This document shows positions 37,001 through 47,853 of a stretch of 64,000 bases of DNA, piece by piece. Position 1 is the stretch's first letter; each line of letters opens with the position of its first letter. The notes under the pieces are model-generated. The model searched no databases. It was not told the origin of the DNA and was given only the letters and a program-made list of their open reading frames with translations. The DNA comes from Trebouxia sp. TZW2008 (lineage: Eukaryota; Chlorophyta; Trebouxiophyceae; Trebouxiales; Trebouxiaceae): contig BDIU01000287.1 in NCBI GenBank assembly GCA_002118135.1, positions 434,001-498,000 on the forward strand, written 5' to 3'. A program made the position numbers and the translations under genes.

Positions 37001-40000
37001 GTCTTCAGGCATGAACATACATATGTCTGCTAGTCTGTTGCCCTTCAATATTCATGTCAATTGCATGCAGGAGTCATAGGCTGGTACAACAACTGCAGAT
37101 GCTCTGTAGCTGCTGTTGAGCACCAGCTAACACAAAGATGAATCGTTGCACAATTGTGCTGACAGGCCTACATTGATGTCAAGGCAAACAACCTTGCCGC
37201 AGCAATCACAATTTGGTAGATGCCTTGAGGGATTCATCCTTGGCAGGGTAGCGGCCAGTCTTGACAGTGTCAGGCAGTGTCTGCCAGGCCTTCAGGCAGT
37301 CGGCTAGCTTACAGTTTTGTATTGAATGCAGGGCACAGAATGTCACGGAGCCGTTCACTTGACAGAAGAATGTTTGGAGCTGCAATGCATACTGTCTGAG
37401 AAACTGGGGCTTACCTTGAGGGGTTCATCCTTGGCAGGGTAGCGACCAGTCTTCACAGACTCAGCCACAGCTTGCCAAGCCGTGAGGCAGCACACCAGCT
37501 GACAGCTCTTCATTACAAACAGGGCAAATGGCTTAATGAAACAGTTCACTCTCCTGAGAAGGATCTTATGTCTACCTTTGGGGCTTCATCCTTGGCAGCA
37601 ACCAGTCTTGGCAGTGTCAGGCAGAGCCTGCACGACCTTCAGCCAGTTTTACATTGAAAGCAGCAGGGCAAGAAGCTTGCTCAACAAGTTCACCCTTTTG
37701 AGAAGGATTTAATTGACTACCTTGAGGGCCTCGTCCTTTGCAGGGTAGCGGCCAGTCTTGACAGGGTCAGGCAGAGCCTGCCAGGCCTTCAGACAGTAGG
37801 CCAGCTCCTCATTGTCCCCAGCGCTCAGCACCAGATTCTGCAGCAGGGGACCCATGAGAGCAGCAGCCCCTGTGCCACTGGCCCCGCTACCCCTCTCGGC
37901 TGCTGACCGCACTGTGTTCTCCAGTGCTAAATCTAGGTACAGCAGCTCCCTACAGCAGGGCATAACCTCAGCAAAGGCCGCAGCCAAAAGTCTGAATGCA
38001 AGGCCTTGGTCCAAGCTGTGAGATGCTGAGAGCACCGTATTGCCCAGAGTCAAGAGCAGCTCCCTGCAGCAATGCAACCCCTCATTCAAAACCATGCAAG
38101 GCCCAAACCCAAGGTCTTGCTTCCAAGCTTAGTGGCTGTGCTGCCTGTTGCCTTGAGCCAAATTTGGACACGGCAGCTGCCAGCCTTGACAAGTAGCATA
38201 CATGCAGACCATCTCTGCTATGCAGCAAGCTTATGCCTTGATGACACATACATTTCTCCTGTCAACTTTTCTGTTCACGACCACCTTGTAGAATCCCTCC
38301 GTATGACAGTGCTTGCAACACTGACTCCAGGCAGCTACACTCCTCATGCACATGTCTAGCAGAAGCCAAGCACCTGTTGCCCTTGCAAGCCTGCTGGATC
38401 TCAGTGCGGGCCTCCACGGCGTTCTCAATCAGAGGCAGGATCTGGCTGTCAAACTGGTGGCTCAGCACATAGCCCAAGTACCCCTTGGCGTTGCCAGGCA
38501 GGTTACCACCAGCAGCCTCTGCTGAGGCCTGCAGGTCTGCCCCAGAATGCACTGCCCGCAGAATCTTGAGGTAGTTCCTGAACTCCCCAATCAGAGCATC
38601 CTTCTTGTCTGGGTAGTGCTCTGGCTCCACCTGAGATACAAATCTGATCTTCAGGGACAACAGTCACAGTAATGATGATAACAATAACAAAAATATCGAT
38701 ACTTGTCAGCATGACAGGTTACACAGTTGAACACTGGTGCTAGCTGTGGATGACCCCAGCCCTGTCTCGTCATTGGCGTTTGCTGTTAGCAAGGTCAAGA
38801 TATGCTATCTTCATGACAGCTGACGCCTTGCAAGCTGGAAGACATTTGTGAAGCAAGAAGGGTTGAGACTGTCAGCAAGCCAAGTTTGCATTGCCTGGCA
38901 TATCAGACTATTGACAAGCATGCCCACTGTGTCGTAAGAGCAGCTCTAGTTTGCTTGTCCCTGCTGTGCAAACGGAATATAAGCTGTTGCCACAGTTTTT
39001 CTGGCAGTTGGGTCAGACAGATGGTGGACATTGCACTGGCTCTACAGACCCAAATGCTCATCAAGTGCTTGTTGTGCAGTGCAGCGGCACTTGAAGTGAG
39101 GGTGCACCTTGATGGCCCTGTCAAAGCTTTCCAAGCGCTCTCTGGTGATGCCATTGTCAGTGAGGTGGCGCCAGTAGGCTCCATTGTCCCCGTTGCCCTC
39201 CAAGAACTTGATGTAGGCCTCACAGATGGCCACGTCATCAGGGGTGGTGTTGTTGTGAAGCTTTTGATGCCAGTCCTGCATGACCACATGCATGATCATC
39301 ACCATCACCACAAATGCGTGACTACATGCATTATCATTACCATCAACACCAAATTCCGCTGAGTATTATGTATCTGTGGCCCCTGCTAGGTGTATACAGA
39401 ACAATCTTCATGCGCCTGCTTGACAGGACCATGCAAAGCGTTGTGCAGTATACAGTTGATGCCAAGTTTGATGCTCAGACCATAATGACGGGTTTTGCTG
39501 AGGGTTCCCTCAGGAGGACGGACAGAAGATGAACAGACTGGTAGGCTGCTTGCTTGGTGGTAGGCTGCAGTCTGCTCTGAAAACAGACGACTTGTGTGGG
39601 CGTTGATGAGCTGATGATGCAAAAAGGAGAATTACTTGAGTCTCAATTGTGGCAAACATGAGGAGGCATGCATCGAATGTGTAAAATGCGTCTTCATAGT
39701 GCAGTGCTGATGATAAAGCAACAAATGATGCAACAGAGGCTCAATTGTTACTTTGTTGCCATCTGTCGCCACAGCAGAGATGCATCTCTGATGCGTCAGA
39801 TGGTAGCTAGTTTGACCCAACAGCTGAGCACAAATGTCCATATGCACATTCTTCAAGAGTGCCTTGTGATTGAACGAAAGGAGTGCATGGTAGTAAATGT
39901 AGCTGACATGCAGCAAACAGCACAGGGAGTGTCAGATGCAGTAAAGCAGGCATGGAAGTAGGGAAACAACAATCATCTAATTGTCAAATTATGGTTTCTT

Positions 40001-43000
40001 GAGGATGGATTGCATTCCTGTGATGTGCCTATGATTCATCTACTTACCTCCATCCATGTGCCCCGCTTTTCACCGATGTGGTTGCGATGCATGATGTTGA
40101 GGATCTCATCCCTGATGGCCTGGGCGTTACCACCTCTGCCTACACAGCCCAGCATGTTGCGCACCCACTCCTGAGCCAGCCCCCCTGTGCGTCCGTGAGC
40201 CTGCATCAAGGCAAGCCTTGGTGGGGATTTGTTGAAGTGGTAGAGGGCTTCAATGCTTTGGGTCTGTCGGTTCTTGGCACACAAGCTTGCACATGAGCTG
40301 TGAGTTCTGATCACAGATGAATTCATGTATTCTGCTTACTCTCTGGAAAGTGTTGTGCAGGTTGCTTCACAGAGCTGGCTGGGCCTCTGAGCATGCAAAA
40401 TTGTGAATCATAATTGACAGCTCTCAGCAAAGCTTTCTCTGGAGGATGTTGAAGGCCTACACCAAGCTGCAAATGTGCAGAGCAATACATCAACTGAGGA
40501 AGCAAAACTGACCTCTGCAATCTTGTGGGTGAGCTTGGCCTGGGCCTCCCCCAGGATGCGCGGCTGGGTGTTGTAGTTGCGCTGCCAGGTGAGGTGGCGT
40601 GCCGCACTGTAGCGCAGCCACACAAAGATGCTGGCCATAGCCCCCTCTACATCCTCCTCACCCCCCTGCACCCCACCCAAGCCATCAGGGCTAGTCATTG
40701 TTGACCTTGTCACATACTTTGATTTGGCTGAGATATCCTGCATTGCTGGAAAGTGAATTCACGCTGAGAAGGAGCTTGTGTTGACACCAAATATTTTGTC
40801 CACTAGGATGCTATCTGGCTAAAAGAACAAGCAAAGACATCCATGAGAGACTTGTGAACCACATAATGCAGGCCAGCTAAATCGTGTGCCTGCGTGATGG
40901 CTCTGACTATGCATTTGTGTAACAAACACAGTTGGCACAACAAATCACTGATGCTTCCTATCAGACAGAATAACCATTCGTTTGTGCTCTGTCCCCAGAA
41001 ACGTCATGACCCCCAATAAACAACTGAGAAGCAGTTGATGCAGTTGACGTCAAGACAGTGTCAGAAGCTTACATTCAGTACTGAGTCAATGAGCTCAGTG
41101 GCTTTGTTGTATCTGTGCATGAGGGTCCAGGCGCTGCTGTTGACTTCACAATCCACAATGGTCCTACTGAGATTGTCCTCAAAGCCAGCCAAGGCATCGT
41201 CTGCTGGTGCTGCTCCCTGTGGCCCAGGAATGGGACAGTTGAAGTTTCCACCACCTACATTGACAGTTAATCAGACAAAACTGCATTGAGAAGTCAGAGC
41301 CAGACATCATTGTACCATTAGGCCATCATTTAGTTATTGTAGTATTGACAGGCAGGCAGGCAGGCAGTCAGACATTTACTGCATTGACAGCAATCAGTCA
41401 GACACCGTTGCATTGACGGGCAGTGAGCAAAACATCATTGTGTTGACAGGCACTGAGTCCAACATCATTGCTTAAAACAGGCAGCAGACTGGAAAGTGAC
41501 GGCATGGACAACAAGCACACTGTCAAGCATGTAATATGGGCAAACAGCAGACAAGTAAAGTCTACAGCAGACTGACCATCTCTCCACCACATGGTGCCGT
41601 CCTTGGACTTGCACACGAAGGTGAGCCCCGTCAAGTCATGCCCGGCAGGGATGTCAATGACGGCTTTCTGCAGCTGCAGCTGACTACCCTTCACCTCTAC
41701 ACTATCACCAGCCTGCAATAGTAATAGCAGTCATAGTAGTCATCATTATGATCATGGTTGTAATAATGCGATAACAATGATACATTACACATTCCGGGAC
41801 AGGTGCTCTGTATGTGGCCCAAGTCGTGTCTTGCCAGACTAGCTTGTTTTGCATACCACGGCATAGATGTTTGATGTCCAGCTGTTGTCAGACAGGACAA
41901 TGTCATTCCAGAAACTCCTGAGCCTTGAGCCTATGGAAAGCCTTATGCACTCTTGTTCACAATCAAGCAGACAGCGTGGGCTATGTTTGTGGCAGGGTGT
42001 CCTAGTACCAAGGGTCCACAGACAATATCTGCGGCCTTCTGTAACGCCTGAGGATACGTGCATCTGACGCTCAACTGCAGGAACAGGACAAGGTGATTAC
42101 CAATCCTTGTGAAACGACCTGCAAGGGCCCTTCTCTTAACCCTGTCCTTGAGTTCAAGGATGCCTGGTGTTTGAACAGCGGCAATCAGACAAGACAAGGT
42201 CATTCCAGTTCTTGCTAGGCTGACCTGCAAGGGGGTCTCATAGGCAATGTCTGTGGCCTGCTCTGATCCCTGGGGAATGATGTCCTTGGGGGGTGCCAGC
42301 CAGTCGCCCTTGCCTTGCTTCTTGACACCCCAATGCATGATTACACCAGCGGGCTGGTCAGTGATGAGGGTGATGTTAGTTGGGCCCTTCTGGCCCTCTG
42401 GCTGCCGCACTGCCACCAGCAAATCAGTCTTGTTCCCCATATTGAAGCTCTGCAGCAAACGTCAAAGCTGGCACTCATGCTCAACATATGCAGCTGAGCT
42501 TGACAGCCTGAATAGCCAGCAAACACTGCTATACAAGCAAAAGACGCTGCAGGTCAGTTGAGTTGCCAATTTTGAAGCTCTGCACCACAAGTCATGATGG
42601 TCGATCAATCACAGCATGCAGCTCATTCTTGTTGCCCACATTGAAGCTCTGCACTGCACCTCAGTCTTGCCGCCCACGCCCAATGCAGGCAGCTGAGCTT
42701 TATAGCCTGGCCAGCAAGCATACATGATTAAGTATGCTATACATATCAACAATCATATCATCAACATGTGCTTCAGCAAATGTACAGGTCCTTGCAAAGG
42801 ATTGCACAGTAAGCATCATGCTGACCCTGATAGCAGATTTATGCTGTGTATAGAGTTGTTGTAGTGCTGTGTAGTAGTGCTGGGGAAGTCTATACACTGC
42901 TGCGTCAGAGCTTTACCATCAATTACACTGACCATGCATGGGTCTATTTCAAATGAGGGCTTACCCTGTACCAGACACAGGTTTCATCCCTGCCTGCCTC

Positions 43001-46000
43001 ATCAATGAGGGGGGTCAGGGCGCGGGCCTGCTTACTGGTTTTGGCCTCTGAAAGCAAAGGAGCGTCGCTCTTAATGAGGTCTAGAGGGTTGCGGGCAGCC
43101 ATGCCAATGGAATCTCCAACATGGACATCCTTCTTTTCTGGCTGTGGCTTTTGCTTGGCCTCACCAGATGGCTGAGCAGCCTGCAGATGAGCTGAAAATT
43201 TTAACTGTTAAGTGAATATGTCAACAGAACACATGGTGATGGCAGCTGTAGACAGCTTTGCACACAAAATCATTTGTCAAGGAGTCCAGACCACAAGCCT
43301 CGTTCCAGGCAGCCATGCCAATGGAGTCTTCAATGTGGATGTCCTTCTTATCTTATCTGGCTGTGAGTTCTGCTTGGCCTCACTAGATGGCTGGGCAGCC
43401 TGAGAAACACAGTCACGTCATCTTCAGGTTGCAGTGCACGCAGTGGACTACATACAGTGCAAACTGCCTGCGCTTTCCAGGCTGTTTCAAAGACCTGTTG
43501 AAAGAAAATGTTGTGAGCGCTTGTTATGCAAGGCTGTTGTGGGGGCCTGATTCAAATCCACCTCCAGGCTTTTGGGACAAAGTGCTGCTAAGACAAACAG
43601 TCCAATGCTGGCATAGTCCTAGCTATGCGCTAATCAACTTCTCAGACCTAGCTGCTGCCTGCCGTTAATTGCAAAGGTATGGCAAAGCTGCTAGACATTT
43701 GGACTACTGATCCAGGCAACATGCAGCATTCCTGGCAATAAATGGAGATACAATTTGCATGCTTCAGCACAGGCGCTGGGTGTGTGGGGCCTCAGTCTTG
43801 TCTTGCCAGGCATGTTCTGAGGAGCATGACAAGGTCGACTAATGCTGAGCACATGACTGTCGCTGCCTTGACACATTTATGTACTCACTGGGGCAGGCTT
43901 AGCCGCTTCTGGGGCCTTCTGCTCAGGCTGACCCCCTTTCAGTGAGCGCTCTAGATCTTGCACAGACTTGCCAGAGTCTAGCTGCTGCTGCAGCTGCCGC
44001 CTTGCGTCATCTGAGAAGTTGGCGCCGTCTGGCTTGCCTGCCTTTTCCCACAGCAGGTATGCTTGCACCCCAACCTAACATCACCAGACGCTGGATCAGA
44101 CTTTGATGCAGAAGCTGTTGACAATTGCCTGATGACGTTGTGGCAAAGAGTGCATCCGAAACAATGTGCCAGTGATACACTGCTACAGATACTGCTGCAT
44201 CTCTGCCACGATTCTCTGGCAAAGCTAAGCATGGCAGGCTGCGGTCTGGTGGTAAAACACGATGCTGCGCTGTTGTGCCTAGACAAGCTGATAAACGGTG
44301 CATGCTCCAAGGCATCAGCACACCAAGCAGGCCTCTGCAGATGTGATCCAGTAACATTAGTCAGCTGTTGCATGGCACAGTCTGCTCTGAGCGCCGAGGC
44401 CAGCACTGCAAAGTCTCACCCATCCCAAGGAGCTCAAGGAAGTCAGGTGCAAGCAGCGCTAGCAGAGATGCAAATCAGCAACTTGATCATGCTTCAATCA
44501 TTGGAAACAGAAGCAAATAGCTCCAGATATGTGTTCCACAACAATCTTTCTGTGCCTTGATTGTATAGACTCACCAGGTCTTCTGGAACTGTAGGGGCTG
44601 CCTGACGGGGCTCCAGCTTGCCTTTGCGGGGTATGCTGCTGCCAACAAAGTCCTGGTACTTAATGTCACCTTTGGCAACCTTCCACAGGTCCTGAAGGCT
44701 GTGCCCGTCCCTCTGGAAGTCTTTCAACTCCTGTGCCAGCGCAGCTCATGCTATCTGACATCTGCTGTGCAGCTTGCATGAGACCAAGATGCTTGTATAT
44801 GTCGTCATGTGTTTAAGAAATGTTTCGCTGTTGTCTCTCACATGTTTGTGTGCGATAGTACGAGAAACCACGGCCAAGCTGTGCATAAGCACAGACAAAC
44901 AAGGTCAAGGTAAAACAAAACACTATGAGTGCGGGTGTTCATGACATTCTCCACAGATATCTGATGCATGTGATGATCACGTGCATACTGGATCAGCACT
45001 TTAATTGGAGAGTGCTGAATGCAATGGCTTTGGACAGAATGCCTCTTTCCAGGCCTCTCACTGCTTCTGTATACATCCAGCGAGGTGGTGGAGTCGCATT
45101 AGCAAGGATGGTGATGATGATGCGACATGCATGCTTAAGTGTTGAAATGGCCATGTACCGCTATGGCTTCATGGTAGGCAGCCTGAGACTGCTCCTCACT
45201 TCTTTTAGGGCAGCCCGTCTGCTCCCACTGTAGAGCCAGATACCGCACAAAATGCAGAGAGAGTCATTTTAAGCTATGGCTATGCGCTAGGCAGCCTGGC
45301 TGTACACGTCAAAGAAGAATAGAAGGGGTCACGTGCCGCTATGGCTTCACGGTAGGCAGCCTGAGACTGCTCCTCAGTTCTGTTAGGGCAGCCTGCCTGC
45401 TCCCACTTGATATAAGACCAGATACCGCACAGCTCGCCTGGCAAGTCGGGCAGCTCTGCATCAGGGATCTGCTCATCTATGGACATCATGGCCACAGAGC
45501 CTGTCAGCGGGATGTGGTAGTTGCTGCCGCCTTGGTCATACCAAGTGCCACTTGAAGTGTCCTTTACCACAAAGTTGATGAAGTCTGACGCCTCCTCGCC
45601 TGCCAGCCACAAGTCCACCTGCTGCAGGTGGCTGCTGCCGTTGTTGCCGCCCCTTCACAACAGAAAGTGTTGTCCAATGCTGCCTACTGGATGAATGACT
45701 GTGCTTGATGACATGCCATAGCTGAACAAATGCGGTCTACAGGATGAACACATTTCCTTGGTGGACCATTTAGCTTTTGGGCTTGGCAGCACGCATGTCA
45801 CAGCATATGTCAGCAGGTAGGCGACAGCCAAGTATAGGTATTGGCACAGCCGTCAATATGCCACACATTGATTCAGAGCACAAATTTGGCAAGATGCATT
45901 GTTGGACACTTTGAGACATGTGCTTAGGGACCTCTGGCAACAAAGCAGCGGGCTCGCCTGGAGGGTGTCTGCAGTGCATGCGCCTTACACTGTACAGTGC

Positions 46001-47700
46001 CCTCAGACCTGACTGCCTCTACACGCAATATGTTTTGCTGACATTTTGGACTATATGCTTTAGATCGACTTCTGCACAGTGGGGGGTGCTCACGCAAAGG
46101 GTGTCAGCAGTGCGTGTGCTTTGTAATGGACAGTCTCCTCAGGCCTGGCGACAAAAAAATGGGGTCTGCTCACCTGAAGGGTGTCTGCAGTGCCTGCACC
46201 TTGTAGTAAACACTTTCCTCTGGCCTGAACGATTCTCCAGGCAACACGTTTTGCTGGCAACTTGAGACATATGCTGTTGATGGTCATCTGGCAACCAAGC
46301 AGTGGAGGCTACTCACCTGAAGGGTGTCTGCAGTGCCCGTGCCTTATACTAGACTGACGGACTTTCCAGGCAGCATGCTAAGAACTTGGAATGTTTGCTC
46401 TTGATTGACTTTTGCACAGTGGGTTAGGCTCACTTGAAAGGTGTCTGCAGTGCACGGGCTTTATACTGCACAGTGCCCTCGGGCCTGACAGACTCTCCAG
46501 GCAGACGCCAGCCCCCCTGGTAATTGGCACCCCCCTCCACCCCCCAGTGGAGCAGTAGCTTGCCGGCATGATCTGTCTGGACCCTGACATGCTGTGTGTT
46601 GTTCTCGTCTTGGTCCACTAGCACCTGTGTGGTGAGCAATGATGTGTTGCATGCTGTGTGTTGGTCTCAACGTGGTGCACTGACACCAGTCAGATGCTCA
46701 ACCATTTGCTGAGTGGTGTTTGTTGTTCTCATGTTGGTCCACAAGCACCTGTTGAATGCTCAACAACTACTGAGTGTGGTGTGTTGTTCTCATTTTGGTG
46801 CACTGTCGCATGTATGATGCTCCATGCTTCACTGAGTGCTGAAGATGACGGCGAGTATGAGTCATTGACAGGTGCTGGGCAAGGCGGGCAGAATACAAAA
46901 AAAAGCTGGCCAGTTGAAGCCTGTCATTGCGGCATTGTGCCACTCTTTGCATCACTTGATTGCATAAGCACTTTTCCTTTTTGTTTCTGATGCTGTTTGC
47001 AGGGTATGCATATATACAATGATTTACCTTCAGCTTGTATTTGCCACCCAAGCTGTACTCCTTCTCATATACTTTACTGGCCTCAGCTGCAGCGCTGTAA
47101 ACCTGCAGACCCCCGCTAGCTCGGCCCACGCGTTTACCTGCTCAGTAAGGCCAAAAGTTGCTTGAAACCCTTGCTTCCCTTGACAGATCGAGAAGGAGCT
47201 GCAGAGGTCTGCTCACCTGATACAGCAGAGCGAGGGGCAAGCTGGCGAGTCACGCCAGGGCGGACGATCTGCTTGCCGGGATTGTATCTGGGTCCGGCAA
47301 AGCAAGGCCGAGCACATCGCGACCGCCTGTGAATGCACCGCGTGAAAAAGGTTGGCTGGATCGGTGATTGTGCAGGGTGCTCCAGTTCAGCTTGTCTTGA
47401 GTCTCGGACGTACCTGGCACTGCTTTGCAGACGGTTGATGTGGTGCGAGCACACCGGCGTAGATAGTGACATCGACATCATGCCGGTCAAAGACCCGCAA
47501 GCACTGCAATCAGGGCCGAGGAAGCGGTCGCAGCAGCTCGATGTCGGTGCCAAATTTAGCGCGGACCGATGTCCGAAGTGTCGCTTGCGCTTTGGACTAC
47601 GAGATTGTCGCAGGTTATGGGGAAAGTCGGTCTGTAAGCCAAAGCAAGCACCGTCCAATGCTTCGGTGGAGCAAAGTGCAAATTTGGACTGTTCTAGCAT
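31003..47700 (-). CDS. GWD1: alpha-glucan, water dikinase (GWD)
   Basis: Plastid enzyme that phosphorylates starch glucans at C6, using ATP beta-phosphate via a phosphohistidine; needed for starch turnover. Twenty-four exons on the minus strand, by lower-upper coordinate: 47414-47700, 47138-47198, 47028-47102, 46434-46624, 45337-45652, 44575-44730, 43889-44074, 42965-43180, 42225-42449, 41577-41712, 41073-41254, 40513-40737, 40048-40200, 39108-39275, 38374-38630, 37721-38015, 36507-36809, 35545-35760, 35004-35190, 33865-34055, 33273-33383, 32320-32592, 31539-31705, 31003-31159. Every phase agrees; 4734 nt, 1577 residues. A Ser/Arg-rich transit peptide comes first. Two CBM45-type starch-binding regions follow (LLLHWGVE, about residues 142-260; IMHWGVKK to MWWRDGGGNF, about 497-640). 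The phosphohistidine site is DVLSHVSVRARN (His about 1181). The nucleotide-binding end is RSDSNGEDLEGYAGAGLYDS, closing at VVQTRPQM. It is slightly longer than plant GWD1. The exon 5 donor appears to be GC. Many introns carry exon-edge copies. Confidence 0.96.
31180..31275 (-). repeat. copy of the GWD exon 24 5' edge
   Basis: It matches exon 31003-31159 from the acceptor (GTTTGCAG) through MTDSAFCLDL-like codons. It lies in the preceding intron, just upstream in transcription. Confidence 0.9.
32645..32757 (-). repeat. copy of the GWD exon 22 5' edge
   Basis: Its acceptor at 32753 is followed by GVWASKYNERAVLSMKKVG, against GVWASKYNERAFLSMKKVG in the true exon. The match covers about 105 nt and stays open. 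Confidence 0.93.
34095..34502 (-). repeat. three copies of the GWD exon 20 5' edge
   Basis: Blocks near 34110-34200, 34265-34355 and 34395-34500 each repeat the acceptor side and the LRGKLPKEINLPASITVPFG coding stretch with substitutions (KLPKKANLPASITVPFGLFG in one). The true exon is 33865-34055. Confidence 0.92.
35800..35985 (-). repeat. two copies of the GWD exon 18 5' edge
   Basis: Minus-strand sequence near 35830-35868 and 35935-35980 resembles the start of exon 35545-35760 (VYDEPTVLVAKRVT). The nearer copy has a good CTGCAG acceptor. Confidence 0.8.
37215..37640 (-). repeat. three copies of the GWD exon 16 3' edge
   Basis: Blocks near 37215-37305, 37425-37505 and 37575-37635 copy the coding end of exon 37721-38015 (VKTGRYPAKDEALK). 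At least one keeps an AAG|GTAAG-type donor. They lie downstream of the true exon. Confidence 0.92.
38040..38105 (-). repeat. copy of an internal segment of GWD exon 16
   Basis: It encodes LHCCRELLLTLGNTV against MPCCRELLYLDLALENTV in the true exon, just upstream of the exon's acceptor. Confidence 0.8.
41340..41470. repeat. GGCA microsatellite and short minisatellite in a GWD intron
   Basis: (GGCA)n is followed by about 40-nt units containing CATTGACAGGCA and CAGTCAGACA. Confidence 0.75.
42550..42665 (-). repeat. two short copies of the GWD exon 9 5' edge
   Basis: CTGCAGAGCTTCAA (minus strand), the acceptor and first bases of exon 42225-42449, recurs twice upstream of the true exon, with NMGNK-like codons following in one copy. 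Confidence 0.75.
43300..43405 (-). repeat. copy of the GWD exon 8 5' edge
   Basis: It resembles AAQPSGEAKQ ... KKDVHVGDSIGMAA of exon 42965-43180, with the acceptor CTCAG kept, and is located upstream in transcription. Confidence 0.88.
45145..45245 (-). repeat. copy of the GWD exon 5 3' edge
   Basis: It encodes WEQTGCPKRSEEQSQAAYHE and then GCG followed by GTACAT, where the true exon has GCG followed by GCACGT. Confidence 0.92.
45945..46378 (-). repeat. four copies of the GWD exon 4 3' edge
   Basis: Blocks near 45951-46020, 46086-46150, 46165-46245 and 46310-46375 repeat the end of exon 46434-46624 (GTVQYKARALQTPF plus donor). Some copies have a better CAG|GTGAG donor than the true exon (CAA|GTGAG). 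Confidence 0.92.
46625..46830 (-). repeat. copies of the GWD exon 4 5' edge
   Basis: Three degenerate copies near 46650-46690, 46715-46752 and 46775-46810 share the acceptor side and the DQ/ENNTQH-coding bases of exon 46434-46624. Confidence 0.75.
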
Positions 47701-47853
47701 GACTAATCAAAACGCCAGCAGAGCTGCTCAGACTTTGCATGCTTCCTGCAGAAGTTTTGCGGTCACTGGACTAGTCTTGCTCAGCATGTGTCGAGACCAA
47801 AGGCTCAATAGCTGAAACGAGTTCTTGTCTGATAGGCTCATCAAATTTAAGGC
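47701..47853. promoter_or_regulatory. compact divergent promoter GWD / CNB protein
   Basis: Only 153 bp separate the two start codons, so the genes very likely share promoter sequence. No TATA box is evident. Confidence 0.55.

Noticed and set aside
45937..46600. CRISPR-like regularity of the repeated blocks
   Set aside because: Units are diverged and exon-derived, spacing is irregular, and the genome is eukaryotic. No CRISPR array or cas gene is present.
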